Origin: Streptosporangium roseum DSM 43021
GTDB lineage: Bacteria > Actinomycetota > Actinomycetes > Streptosporangiales > Streptosporangiaceae
NCBI RefSeq assembly: GCF_000024865.1
Contig: NC_013595.1
Coordinates: 8,432,001-8,496,000 of the forward strand
Length of the DNA: 64,000 nt
Direction of reading: 5' to 3'
Below the pieces are notes generated by a model that searched no databases, was not told where the DNA came from, and saw only the letters and a list, made by a program, of their open reading frames with translations. Both the position numbers and the translations under genes were made by a program. This document shows, piece by piece, positions 1 through 7,891 of the stretch. Position 1 is the stretch's first letter. The number at the start of each line of letters is the position of its first letter.

Positions 1-1002
1 GGCGCGGCGGTCCTGGCCCTGCTCACCGTCGTGGTGTGCTACGCGTTCGCCGGCGCGGCCCTGCCCGCGGGGCAACCGCTCCGCATCGTCCTCGGGATCG
101 TGCTGCCGGCGGTGATCGTGGGCGGCCCGCTGCTGGCCGCCTACCGCGGCAGCAGCCTGTCGGACCAGGAATGGGCGGCCGGCCGGTACGTCGCGGCACG
201 CGTGGCCGCCGCGCGGTCGAGGAACGCGTCGATCGCCTCGCTGGGACTGACCGGCTTCATCGCGATCGTCTCGCTGGCCGGCCTGCTCGTCTTCACCAAC
301 GACGGCGCCGTGCAGAAGACGTTCCTCAACGGCGAGTTCATGGTCAAGAGCGCCGCGGACATCGGCAAGGCGCTGCTGATCAACGTGGAGATCGCCATCG
401 GCGCGCAGATCCTCGCGATGGTGTTCGGGCTCCTCCTCGCCATCGGCAGGCTGCTGCCCGGCAAGGGGTTCTGGCCCGTACGGGCGCTCTGCATCGCCTA
501 CATCGACGTCTTCCGCGGCATCCCGTCCGTGGTGCTGATCTACCTCGTGTGCTTCGGGCTCCCGCTCACCGAGGTGCCGATCCTCAGCGAGGGCGACCCG
601 ATCCTCTACGCGGTCGTGGCGCTGTCGCTGACCTACAGCGCCTACAACGCCGAGCTCTACCGCGCGGGCATCGAGTCCATCAACAAGAGCCAGACCTCCG
701 CGGCGCTCTCCATGGGCCTGTCCCAGCCCGACGTCCTCAGGTTCGTGATCCTGCCGCAGATGTCGCGGAACATCGCGGCGCCGATGCTGAGCACGTTCAT
801 CGGGCTGCAGAAGGACACCGCACTCGTGATCGTCGTCGGCATCATCGACGCCTTCAGCCAGGCGAAGATCTACTCGGCCAACGACTTCAACCTCTCCGCG
901 GTGACGGCCGTGTGCTTCCTGTTCGTCCTCATCACGATCCCGCAGACCCGTCTCGTCGACTACCTGCTCGCACGGTCGAGCACGAGGAAGAAGGGGGTCT
1001 GA
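1..1002 (+). CDS. Amino-acid ABC transporter permease (5'-partial)
   Basis: Membrane permease of a polar amino-acid ABC importer of the HisM/GltK type. The frame is open to the first base of the window, so the N-terminus is missing; about 333 residues are visible. Hydrophobic N-terminal helices are followed by a charged linker and a permease core. The cytoplasmic EAA-type loop that docks on the ATPase lies near nt 640-720 (ELYRAGIES, then SAALSMGLSQ). The ATPase gene starts 4 bp after the stop codon, so the two are surely one operon. The substrate-binding lipoprotein is not in the window and may lie upstream. The substrate cannot be told from sequence; an amino acid or related solute is inferred from the family. 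Confidence 0.9.
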   Translation, partial: GAAVLALLTVVVCYAFAGAALPAGQPLRIVLGIVLPAVIVGGPLLAAYRGSSLSDQEWAAGRYVAARVAAARSRNASIASLGLTGFIAIVSLAGLLVFTNDGAVQKTFLNGEFMVKSAADIGKALLINVEIAIGAQILAMVFGLLLAIGRLLPGKGFWPVRALCIAYIDVFRGIPSVVLIYLVCFGLPLTEVPILSEGDPILYAVVALSLTYSAYNAELYRAGIESINKSQTSAALSMGLSQPDVLRFVILPQMSRNIAAPMLSTFIGLQKDTALVIVVGIIDAFSQAKIYSANDFNLSAVTAVCFLFVLITIPQTRLVDYLLARSSTRKKGV

Positions 1003-1006
1003 GCCG

Positions 1007-1756
1007 ATGTCGACCGCATTCGTGGAGCTCGACCAGGTCACGAAGAAGTACGGCGACCACACGGTCCTCGACCGGGTGGACCTGGCCGTCGACCGGCACG
1101 AGGTCGTGACCCTCATCGGGGCGTCGGGATCGGGCAAGTCGACGCTCCTGCGCTGCGTCAACGGGCTGGAGACGATCCAGGGCGGCCGGATCTCCCTGAA
1201 CGGGGACGTCGTCTCCGGGGAGGGGGTCGACCTCGTCAGGCTCCGCCGCCGGGTCGGGATCGTCTTCCAGAGCTTCAACCTGTTCCCGCACATGACGGTG
1301 CTGAAGAACTGCACGCTCACCCCGGTGCGCGCGGGGGTGGCGACCAGGGACCAGGCCGAGGCCGACGCCCGCGTCATGCTCGAACGGGTGGGGCTGAAGG
1401 ACAAGGTCGGCGCCTACCCTGACCAGCTTTCCGGCGGGCAGCAGCAGCGGGTGGCCATCGCCCGCGCCATGCTGATGCGGCCGCAGGTGCTGCTGCTGGA
1501 CGAGATCACCTCGGCTCTGGACCCCGAGCTGGTGATCGAGGTGCTCAACCTGGTCCGCGAGCTGGCGGGCGACGGCATCACGATGATGATGACGACGCAC
1601 GAGATGCCCTTCGCCCGCGAGATCTCCTCCAAGATCTGCTTCCTGCACAAGGGCTCGATCCTGGAGCAGGGACCGCCAGAAGAGATCTTCGGCGCGCCCC
1701 GCGCTCCGGAACTCAGGACGTTTCTCCGCAAGATCCACGAGGCCGGCCGGGACTGA
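1007..1756 (+). CDS. Amino-acid ABC transporter ATP-binding protein
   Basis: Cytoplasmic ATPase (249 aa) that powers the permease encoded immediately upstream. Walker A GASGSGKST is at residues 38-46, the Q-loop lies in the VFQSFNLFPHMT stretch, the ABC signature LSGGQQQR is near residue 141, Walker B LLLDE near 162, and the switch histidine in TTHEM. Length and motif set match GlnQ/HisP-type ATPases of polar amino-acid importers. The ATG lies 4 bp beyond the permease stop. All catalytic motifs are intact. The decarboxylase-like gene follows after 49 bp and may be cotranscribed. Confidence 0.95.
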   Translation: MSTAFVELDQVTKKYGDHTVLDRVDLAVDRHEVVTLIGASGSGKSTLLRCVNGLETIQGGRISLNGDVVSGEGVDLVRLRRRVGIVFQSFNLFPHMTVLKNCTLTPVRAGVATRDQAEADARVMLERVGLKDKVGAYPDQLSGGQQQRVAIARAMLMRPQVLLLDEITSALDPELVIEVLNLVRELAGDGITMMMTTHEMPFAREISSKICFLHKGSILEQGPPEEIFGAPRAPELRTFLRKIHEAGRD

Positions 1757-1805
1757 CCGTTCCGGCAGGCCGCGAGACCGAATCACAACCACGGGAAAAC
1801 TGACC

Positions 1806-2576
1806 ATGAAGCAGAACTACGACGTCAAGAACTTCTTCACCTACCTCGGCTATCCGAGCGGGGACCGGCCGTACTGGTGCGAGGACCTGCGGAGCCTGTC
1901 GGTGTACTGCCGGGGCGATGTCGCCAACCTCGAGGCGCTGCTGGAGCCGACCCCGTTCGAGCTGGCCGACGACCGGTTCGTCGTGCAGATCGCCGACTTC
2001 GGCAACGCGACGCCGGGCGCCTTCTACGACTCCGGCGTGGTGATCCCGGTCCGGTACAAGGACCACGTCGGCGTCAACTACTACTTCGAGTACGAGGACC
2101 AGCCGTGGAGCGTGGCCTTCGGCCGCGAGGTCTGGGGCTACCCCAAGCACTACGGGGAGATCGAGCTCACGGACGGCGAGAGCGGCGTCTCCGGCACGGT
2201 GAGGAGAGCCGGTAAGCTGATCTTCGGGATCTCGATGACCCCCGCCGCCGGCCACTCGAACGAGTCCTGGGCAGACATGACGATGTACCCCCACCTGCAG
2301 GTCCACGCGCTTCCCCAGGCCAACGGGCCCGGTTTCACGACCTTCGAGATCGTCTCCCGGGACACCTCGAAGGACTTCACGCTCAAGCGGAAGTCCTTCG
2401 GGCCCGCCGACGTCGAGCTGGGCTCGGGGCTCTCGGTCAACGGCGTGGAGCTCAAGGTCGTCGAGGTCCTGGGCGGCGAGTACTCCGTCGGCGACTACGC
2501 GTGCACCGTCGAGAACGGCATCTCCACCGTGATCGACGACCTGCTGGCAGGCCCAGGCGAGGCCCGCCCGCTCTGA
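1806..2576 (+). CDS. Acetoacetate decarboxylase family protein
   Basis: A 256-aa member of the acetoacetate-decarboxylase fold family. The diagnostic stretches are SGVVIPVRY near residues 76-84 and GREVWGYPKHYG at 106-117. In the clostridial enzyme the active site has two adjacent lysines, one forming the Schiff base with the substrate. Here the first is kept (Lys114) and the second is His115. Classical decarboxylation is therefore uncertain, and related family members act on other keto acids or as aldolase/dehydratase-like enzymes. It sits between an amino-acid-type importer and a GntR regulator plus SDR, which suggests catabolism of an imported compound. ATG start, with no strong Shine-Dalgarno sequence visible. 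Confidence 0.8.
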   Translation: MKQNYDVKNFFTYLGYPSGDRPYWCEDLRSLSVYCRGDVANLEALLEPTPFELADDRFVVQIADFGNATPGAFYDSGVVIPVRYKDHVGVNYYFEYEDQPWSVAFGREVWGYPKHYGEIELTDGESGVSGTVRRAGKLIFGISMTPAAGHSNESWADMTMYPHLQVHALPQANGPGFTTFEIVSRDTSKDFTLKRKSFGPADVELGSGLSVNGVELKVVEVLGGEYSVGDYACTVENGISTVIDDLLAGPGEARPL

Positions 2577-2658
2577 TCGATACCCGCTGAGAGTTTGTGC
2601 ATGCGGTGGCGTTCGCGGGCCGGACGGGCGGAGCCACGCGCAGAGAGGTCGTGCAAAA

Positions 2659-3351
2659 GTGTGTTCTGCCTACGTCGCCGACAACGCGAGGACGGGCGCC
2701 GGCGAACCGTCGGCTCCGCACCTGCTGAGCGAGTCCGCGTGCGCCACGTTGCGGTCGCGTCTGGTGCGGGTCGAGATCATGCCCGGCGAGCGGCTCAGCG
2801 AGCCGGAGCTCCGCTCCAGCCTCGGTGTCGGGACGTCCCCCGTGCGTGAGGCGATCCGGCGGCTCGAATTCGAGAAGCTGATCGTGATCTACCCCCGCAG
2901 CGGCACGTTCGCCACCGACATCGCGCTGAAGGATTCGCGGTCCGTCATGGAGCTGAGGCTCCAGCTGGAGGGGCTCGCCGCCGAACTGGCGTGCGGCCGG
3001 GGGTCGAAGGCGGAGAAGGAGCAGCTGGTCGCGATCGCGGAGCGGCAGTTCGAGACCGACGACCTGCAGCAGTGCATCGACCTCGACGCGGCGTTCCACC
3101 ACGGCATCTACCGGATGACCCGCAACGACTACCTCACCACCACGGCCGAGATCCACTTCAACCTCGCCCTGCGGCAGTGGTACTTCTGCTCGAAGGTGGT
3201 GGAGACCCCGGACTGGACCGGCGTCGACCATCGGCCGCTGGCCGCGGCGATCGCGGGAGGGGACGCGGAGTCCGCCGGAAGGCACATCCGCGAGCACGTG
3301 CTGCACGACTCTCAGCAGATCGTCGACATTCTCACCAACTACGGACTGTAG
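2659..3351 (+). CDS. GntR family regulator with FCD ligand-binding domain
   Basis: DNA-binding regulator of 230 aa. An N-terminal GntR winged helix spans about residues 25-90 (LSEPELRSSLGVGTSPVREAIRRL is the helix-turn-helix, RSGTFAT the wing). An all-helical FCD domain follows, with spaced Asp/His residues (DLDAAFHHGIY, later DHRPL and EHVLHDS) that form the usual metal/ligand pocket. FadR/VanR-type proteins of this class respond to small carboxylates or sugar acids. The neighbours suggest it controls the importer, decarboxylase-like and SDR genes. The GTG start at 2659 is weakly supported; a downstream start is possible because the first ~20 residues are unstructured. Confidence 0.88.
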   Translation: MCSAYVADNARTGAGEPSAPHLLSESACATLRSRLVRVEIMPGERLSEPELRSSLGVGTSPVREAIRRLEFEKLIVIYPRSGTFATDIALKDSRSVMELRLQLEGLAAELACGRGSKAEKEQLVAIAERQFETDDLQQCIDLDAAFHHGIYRMTRNDYLTTTAEIHFNLALRQWYFCSKVVETPDWTGVDHRPLAAAIAGGDAESAGRHIREHVLHDSQQIVDILTNYGL

Positions 3352-3399
3352 GCGCTCGACGTCTCCCCGACCGGGCGCCGTGAAGGAGAGTTCCGCGAA

Positions 3400-4191
3400 A
3401 TGCCGGTCACCCCATCCACCCTGCACGACCTCTTCTCCCTGGAAGGGCTGACGGCCCTGGTCACCGGCGCGGCCGGAGGCCTGGGCCGGGCGCAGTCCCT
3501 CGCGCTGGGCGCGGCCGGCGCGAGGGTCATCGCGTCCGACGTCAGCATGGAGGCCGCCCGGCAGGCCTGCGACCACCTGGAGGGAAACGGCGTCGAGTGC
3601 CTGCCCCTGGAGATCGACGCCCGGTCGCTGGAGAGCATCGACGGCGCGTTCGACGCGCTCGACGCCGCCGGCGAGATCCCGGACATCCTGGTCAACAACG
3701 CGGGCGTCTCCCTGCGCAACAGCGCGCTGGAGGCCACGCCGGAGGAGTTCGACACCACCCTCTCCATCAACCTGCGGGGCACGTACTTCATCGCCCAGCG
3801 GGCCGCGCGGAGGATGCGGGGGCACGGTGGCGGGCGGATCGTCAACGTGTCGTCCATCGGCGGTCTCGTCGTGGACGGTGAGCGGTCCTCGGTGTACGAC
3901 GCGTCGAAGGCGGCCGTCGTCCAGGTGACCAGGAACATGGCCTTCGAATGGGGCAGGTACGGGATCCGGGTCAACTCCATCGCGCCCGGCTACATGCGCA
4001 CCGCGATGACCACCGACCTGTTGCCCACCAAGGAGGTCGAGGACGATCTCGTCAGAACGCATGTCCCGCTCGGCCGTGTCGGGGAGCCTCGGGACCTGAG
4101 CGGAGCCGTGATCTTCCTGGCGTCGGAGGCCTCGGCGTACGTCACGGGCCACACGCTGACGGTCGACGGCGGCTGGGTGGCGTCGATGTAG
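3400..4191 (+). CDS. SDR family oxidoreductase
   Basis: Classical short-chain dehydrogenase, 263 aa. The dinucleotide motif TGAAGGLG is at residues 22-29, an Asp at 47 ends beta-2 (predicts NAD over NADP), NNAG is at 98-101, and the catalytic Ser (VSS at 149-151), Tyr165 and Lys169 (YDASK) are all present. The C-terminal GHTLTVDGG stretch is typical of the FabG/glucose-dehydrogenase-like branch. A strong Shine-Dalgarno sequence (GAAGGAGAG) precedes the ATG. It follows the GntR regulator by 48 bp and probably acts on the same catabolic intermediate, oxidising an alcohol or reducing a ketone. The substrate is unknown. Confidence 0.92.
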   Translation: MPVTPSTLHDLFSLEGLTALVTGAAGGLGRAQSLALGAAGARVIASDVSMEAARQACDHLEGNGVECLPLEIDARSLESIDGAFDALDAAGEIPDILVNNAGVSLRNSALEATPEEFDTTLSINLRGTYFIAQRAARRMRGHGGGRIVNVSSIGGLVVDGERSSVYDASKAAVVQVTRNMAFEWGRYGIRVNSIAPGYMRTAMTTDLLPTKEVEDDLVRTHVPLGRVGEPRDLSGAVIFLASEASAYVTGHTLTVDGGWVASM

Positions 4192-4432
4192 GCCCGCGGC
4201 AGGTGCTCCCGGGTGATCCCGGTGCGCAGCACGGACAAGATGCCCCGCAGGGCCGGCCGGTCATCGAGCCGTTCGCGCCCCGGCCGACCATCGAGCCGTT
4301 CGCGCCCCGGCCGACCATCGAGCCGTTCGCGCCCCGGATGACGGAGCGACGCTCACGCCTCGGTAGCAACAGCTCGATGACCTGCCGCGACTCGCCACTG
4401 ACCTGACACGGCTTCAACCGCGCCGTCGCCAC
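4192..4432 (-). pseudogene. Remnant of IS5-type transposase N-terminus
   Basis: On the minus strand one frame reads QVIELLLPRRERRS, the usual N-terminal helix of IS5-family transposases. A second frame nearer the SDR stop reads ALRGILSVLRTGITREHLPR, the next conserved helix (normally LxGILyVLrTGipWxxLP). The two halves are out of frame and are separated by a 27-bp tandem repeat. The rest of the transposase is absent: the fragment ends exactly at the SDR stop codon. I read it as a dead insertion-sequence fragment. The assignment rests on recognising two short helices, so it is moderately sure. Confidence 0.55.
4255..4335. repeat. Three tandem copies of a 27-bp unit
   Basis: Copies at 4255-4281, 4282-4308 and 4309-4335. 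The last two are identical; the first differs at two positions. Each contains the core ATCGAGCCGTTCGCGCCCC. The array lies inside the decayed IS5-type fragment. The period is a multiple of three, so on the minus strand it reads as a repeated nine-residue peptide. Confidence 0.95.
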
Positions 4433-4475
4433 AGCGAGAGATCAGAACCCAACAGAGATCATTCCGCGAGAGGTC

Positions 4476-5384
4476 CTAAAAGGTGATGGTGACCTTGCCG
4501 TTCAGGCCGCCTCTGCCGAAGTGCTCATGCGCCGCGCGGATTTCACGCACGGCGAAGGCGGAATCGACGCGAGGCGTGAGAACTCCCTCCTCGACGAGCC
4601 GGCTCAGTTCGCTCAGTCCCTTGCCGTCCTCGCGGACCTGGTTGACGGTGGTGCGGACCCCGCGTGCGGACAGGTCGGGGACCGGTCCGGCCTGGGTGGC
4701 AATGGAGGCGTAACGTCCGTGGTCGGCCACCGCGTCGGTGACGAGGGCCCCGAAGGTGTCGAAGACGGCGTCGTAGTGACGGTCTTTCAGATCCGCCCGG
4801 TCGGTGGTGGCGAAGTCCGCGCCGTGTTCCCGGACGAAACCGAGCTGTTCCTCGCGCGACACGAGGACGTCGACGCGCACGTTTCGAGCCACGGCAAGCT
4901 GGAGGGCCAGACCGCCGACCGCGCCCGCCGCCCCGGTGATGAGCAGCCGTTCACCCGCGGAGACGGCCAGCCAGTCGAGCGTCTGCAGGGCGCTCAGGCC
5001 GGGCAGGGGCAAGGTGGCCGCCTCGGTGAGACTGATCGCCGCCGGTGCGGTCGCCAGCGCGTCGGCGGGAAGCGCCACCAGGTCGGCCCACGTCCCCCGG
5101 CCCGTGCCGAGCTGGTGGGACATCGCGAGCACGCGCTCTCCCACCTGCCGGCCGGTGCCGCCGCCGTCGACCACGATGCCCGCCAGGTCCCAGCCCAGTG
5201 TCATCGGCAGCGGAGGGGTACCTTCGCCGATGGCGCCTTCACGGGTCTTGGCGTCGACGGGGTTGATGCTCGTCGCGACGGTACGGACCAGCACCTCGCC
5301 CGCCCCGAGCTCGGCGGGTCCGGCGACGTCCAGTACCTGCAGCACCTCGGGGCCGCCGAACCGGTTGATCCTGATGGCACGCAT
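4476..5384 (-). CDS. NADP-dependent quinone oxidoreductase-like protein
   Basis: Zinc-free medium-chain dehydrogenase/reductase of the quinone oxidoreductase family, 302 aa. The GroES-like N-terminal half begins MRAIRINRFGGPE and includes INPVDAK. The Rossmann half carries the ITGAAGAVGGLALQLA nucleotide loop. No structural-zinc cysteine cluster is visible. I chose the ATG at 5384 because GAGGAGAGG precedes it at good spacing; the frame extends upstream but without family similarity. It probably reduces quinones or enones with NADPH. It is followed by a second paralogous reductase on the same strand, and an HxlR redox regulator lies 2 kb away. The 5385-5568 gap shows nothing further. Confidence 0.9.
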   Translation of the reverse strand: MRAIRINRFGGPEVLQVLDVAGPAELGAGEVLVRTVATSINPVDAKTREGAIGEGTPPLPMTLGWDLAGIVVDGGGTGRQVGERVLAMSHQLGTGRGTWADLVALPADALATAPAAISLTEAATLPLPGLSALQTLDWLAVSAGERLLITGAAGAVGGLALQLAVARNVRVDVLVSREEQLGFVREHGADFATTDRADLKDRHYDAVFDTFGALVTDAVADHGRYASIATQAGPVPDLSARGVRTTVNQVREDGKGLSELSRLVEEGVLTPRVDSAFAVREIRAAHEHFGRGGLNGKVTITF

Positions 5385-5568
5385 GAAACAGTCCTCTCCT
5401 CGTGTCGGTGGTCGCGGGTGACCGTTCATGGCAGTCCGTCACCCGCGTACGCGGCGCGTCGATCCGGTCTGGGGGCGTGCTCCCGTGGAGGCGTTGTCCC
5501 GCGCCGTCCTGCGGCGACGCTGCCGCGGCCACGCGCGCCGGGCCGTCCGCCTGCCCAGCGGTCGCCTG

Positions 5569-6498
5569 TCAGGTCAGGTCGAGTACGGCCTTGCCGTGCA
5601 GGCGGCGTTCGCGCAGGGCGTCGAGGGCTTCGGCGGCCTTGTCCCACGTGCCGCGCCAGGCGATACCCGGGTCGAGCGCGCCCCGGGCGACCAGTTCGGC
5701 GAGGCGGGTCAGGTCGGGCCCGAGGCCGGTGCAGGCCAGCAGGTAGAAGGAGGAGATCGACCGGTTGTGACGGCCTTCGTTGCCCAGGAACGCTCCTGGC
5801 GGAAAGGTGATGTCCTCCTGCACGGCGTGACCGGCGGAGACCAGGTGGCCGTGTTCGGCGAGCCGGGCGTACGCGTCGACGAGGTGGGCGCCGCCGACCA
5901 GTTCGACGACGCCGTCCACCGGCTCGCCGAGCTCCCATGGCGCGGCGATCACCTCGTCGGCGCCGAGCCGTCGCAGGCTCGCCCCGTGCGCTTCCGGATC
6001 GCCGGTGACCGCGATCACGTGAGCGCCGTCCTGGTGGGCGAGTTGGACCGCGTATCTGCCGACGCCGCCGGTGGCCCCGGTGACCAGGATCCGCTTGCCG
6101 GGCAGGGCGCCGATCCTGTGCAGGACGCGCAGCGCGCTGGCGCCCGCGACCGGGACGGTGGCGATGGCCCCGAGGTCGGCGCCCGCCGGGACCGTGCCGA
6201 TCAACGCGGTGTCCACGGCCCGGAGCTCGGCCCAGGCGCCGCCGTCGGCCAGGGTGACCACCGGGGTTCCCGTAGCCGGTCCCGATCCGTCCCTCGCGGC
6301 GCGCTCCACCACACCGGCCGCGTCCCAGCCCGGGACGGCCCCGTCGGGTTGCCCCGCGATGACGTACTTCACCTCGCCGTAGTTCAGCGAGGTCGCAGCG
6401 GCCCGGATCAGGGCCTGATGCGGAGCCGGTTCGGGATCGGGAACCTCCGCGAGCCGCAGCCCGGCGGGGACGGAGCGATCGACGACCAGAGCACGCAT
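5569..6498 (-). CDS. Zinc-binding-dehydrogenase-family quinone reductase
   Basis: A 309-aa MDR-superfamily reductase paralogous in fold to the gene at 4476. N-terminal GroES-like domain (MRALVVDRSVPAG, LNYGEVK), then a Rossmann domain with LVTGATGGVGRYAVQLA. The GDPEAH stretch lies where the NADP-ribose phosphate contact falls. There are no metal-ligand cysteines, so it is of the NADPH:quinone reductase type. The ATG at 6498 is preceded by GAAAGG. The substrate is not predictable. The 184-bp gap before the next gene suggests it has its own promoter, which overlaps a 12-bp palindrome at 6536. Confidence 0.9.
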   Translation of the reverse strand: MRALVVDRSVPAGLRLAEVPDPEPAPHQALIRAAATSLNYGEVKYVIAGQPDGAVPGWDAAGVVERAARDGSGPATGTPVVTLADGGAWAELRAVDTALIGTVPAGADLGAIATVPVAGASALRVLHRIGALPGKRILVTGATGGVGRYAVQLAHQDGAHVIAVTGDPEAHGASLRRLGADEVIAAPWELGEPVDGVVELVGGAHLVDAYARLAEHGHLVSAGHAVQEDITFPPGAFLGNEGRHNRSISSFYLLACTGLGPDLTRLAELVARGALDPGIAWRGTWDKAAEALDALRERRLHGKAVLDLT

Positions 6499-6535
6499 GG
6501 GCGTACACCTTTCGCGGAGAGCACGTTGACTTCCA

Positions 6536-6547
6536 GCACTATAGTGC
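6536..6547. promoter_or_regulatory. 12-bp perfect palindrome upstream of quinone reductase
   Basis: GCACTATAGTGC lies 38 bp upstream of the reductase ATG. On the minus strand it contains a TATAGT hexamer that could be a -10 element. A convincing -35 hexamer is not visible. It could be an operator overlapping the core promoter. Confidence 0.4.
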
Positions 6548-6674
6548 CACTCAGAGGCGAATGCTTATTAGAGGCCTCACCTGTGGATGGCGTGTCATGG
6601 CCGCCGTCCGTCAACGCCGGCCACCCGCGTGCCCGTCTCCTGAACCTCGTCGTATCGATGTCACCGTCCTGGCG

Positions 6675-7301
6675 TCATGTCACGGCCAGGTGCCTGCGAT
6701 GGTGCCGCGGGGTCTCGGCCTCGTCGAGCAAGGTGAGAGCGAAGTCGGCGTAGGAGATGCGGTCTGCGGCGTCGCCGTGTTCGCGGATGCCGTAGTGGCC
6801 GGTGCGCTCGCCCTCGTGGTCGAAGTCGCCGGCCGGGCTGACGTACACCCAGTCAAGCGCGCCGCCTTCGGCGCGGAGCACCTCGAGACCGGCGGCGTGC
6901 GCCAGGCAGAAGGGCCGGAACTCGGCGGGGAAGGCGGGCGTGTCCAGCATCCGGGTCCCGTCGGGGACGGGCAGCAGCGCGGACAGCCCGACCGCGACCA
7001 GCCTGTCCACTCCGGCCTGCCGCAGGCCGTCGACGAGGGCATGTGCGGCGTCGGTGAAGAACGCGTCCGAATCGGTTCCCGCGGCCGCGTTGATCGCGGC
7101 GTCGTGCCCGGCCGCGAGGGCGGCGACGTCCGCCACGTCGGTGACGTCGCCGGCGGTGATCCGTACGCCGCCGTCCGTCAAGCCGCCGTAGCGCGAAGGG
7201 TCGCGCACCACCGCGGTGACCTGGTGTCCACGCCGGCGCGCTTCGGCGACGGCCTGCCGGCCGGCTCGGCCGCCTGCCCCGAAAACCACGATCTTGCCCA
7301 T
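6675..7301 (-). CDS. NAD(P)H-binding NmrA-like oxidoreductase
   Basis: Atypical SDR of 208 aa. It begins MGKIVVFGAGGRAGRQ, the GxGGxxG dinucleotide loop, and continues with an RRGHQVTAVVRDP beta-alpha unit typical of NmrA/NAD(P)-binding reductases. There is no YxxxK catalytic pair in the usual place, as in many redox-sensor or flavin/quinone-reductase-like members. The start at 7301 has GGAGGT nine bases upstream; the longer frame runs into the divergent regulator's promoter. It is transcribed divergently from the HxlR gene at 7410, the classic arrangement for an HxlR target. Confidence 0.88.
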   Translation of the reverse strand: MGKIVVFGAGGRAGRQAVAEARRRGHQVTAVVRDPSRYGGLTDGGVRITAGDVTDVADVAALAAGHDAAINAAAGTDSDAFFTDAAHALVDGLRQAGVDRLVAVGLSALLPVPDGTRMLDTPAFPAEFRPFCLAHAAGLEVLRAEGGALDWVYVSPAGDFDHEGERTGHYGIREHGDAADRISYADFALTLLDEAETPRHHRRHLAVT

Positions 7302-7344
7302 ACTTGAATACCTCCGATTGAGTCGATGCTCCGGAAAATAGCCT

Positions 7345-7360
7345 GAAGTGTGGTTACTTC
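7345..7360. promoter_or_regulatory. Inverted repeat, candidate HxlR operator
   Basis: GAAGT and ACTTC arms separated by 6 bp, in the 108-bp space between the divergent NmrA-like gene and the HxlR regulator. HxlR/MarR-like dimers bind short inverted repeats in exactly such divergent spacers. The site was found by eye; binding is an inference. Confidence 0.45.
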
Positions 7361-7409
7361 CTGGATACCGAGACCGGATACCGCCCCAACCGCGAGACAG
7401 GAGACCACC

Positions 7410-7781
7410 ATGACGCACCCGCAGCCACTGCCTCCCGACATGTTCGACGAGCTGTGCCCGTCCTCGCTGCTGCCGTTCCGTTTCGGCGACAAGTGGGCGG
7501 CCCTGGTCATCCGCTGCCTGGAAGACGGCCCGCGCCGATTCTCCGAGCTCCGCGTGCCACTGCGCCGCGTCACCCCGAAGGTGCTCACACAGTCGCTACG
7601 CGGCCTTGAGCGAGACGGGCTCGTGTCACGTACGGCGCACGCCGCTCCGAGACCGCGGGTGGAGTACGCGCTGACGCCGCTGGGCCACAGCATGCTGGAA
7701 CCACTGGAAGCCGTATACGCCTGGGCGACTGAGCACTGGGACGAGCTACTCGACGCGCGAGAGCAGTACAGGGCCCCGTAG
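7410..7781 (+). CDS. HxlR family winged-helix transcriptional regulator
   Basis: Single-domain HxlR (DUF24) regulator, 123 aa. The recognition unit is FGDKWAALVIRCLEDGPRRFSELR followed by VTPKVLTQSLRGLERDGLVSR, with the RVEYALTPLG wing. A Cys (LCPSS) lies just ahead of the helix bundle at the usual redox-sensing place in quinone/diamide sensors such as HypR/YodB, though a single Cys cannot prove redox sensing. I chose the ATG at 7410, preceded by ACAGGAGA; the frame is open upstream without family similarity. It probably represses the divergent NmrA-like reductase and perhaps itself. Confidence 0.9.
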   Translation: MTHPQPLPPDMFDELCPSSLLPFRFGDKWAALVIRCLEDGPRRFSELRVPLRRVTPKVLTQSLRGLERDGLVSRTAHAAPRPRVEYALTPLGHSMLEPLEAVYAWATEHWDELLDAREQYRAP

Positions 7782-7891
7782 CCCCGCGCATGCTCCGCGG
7801 AGCGGATCTCCCCGTCGCAGCTGTTTCCCACCCTGCGCCGACGCGTCGCCGGTCGAGGCAAGGATGATCACATACACCCGCATGGGCCCCG

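Noticed and set aside
2452..4152. A 566-codon minus-strand frame across the GntR and SDR genes
   Set aside because: Arg/Gly/Asp/Val-rich shadow composition with no domain; the plus-strand genes have all family motifs.
7792..7803. GCTCCGCGGAGC as a terminator between convergent genes
   Set aside because: Only 12 bp, with no loop to speak of and no T-run.
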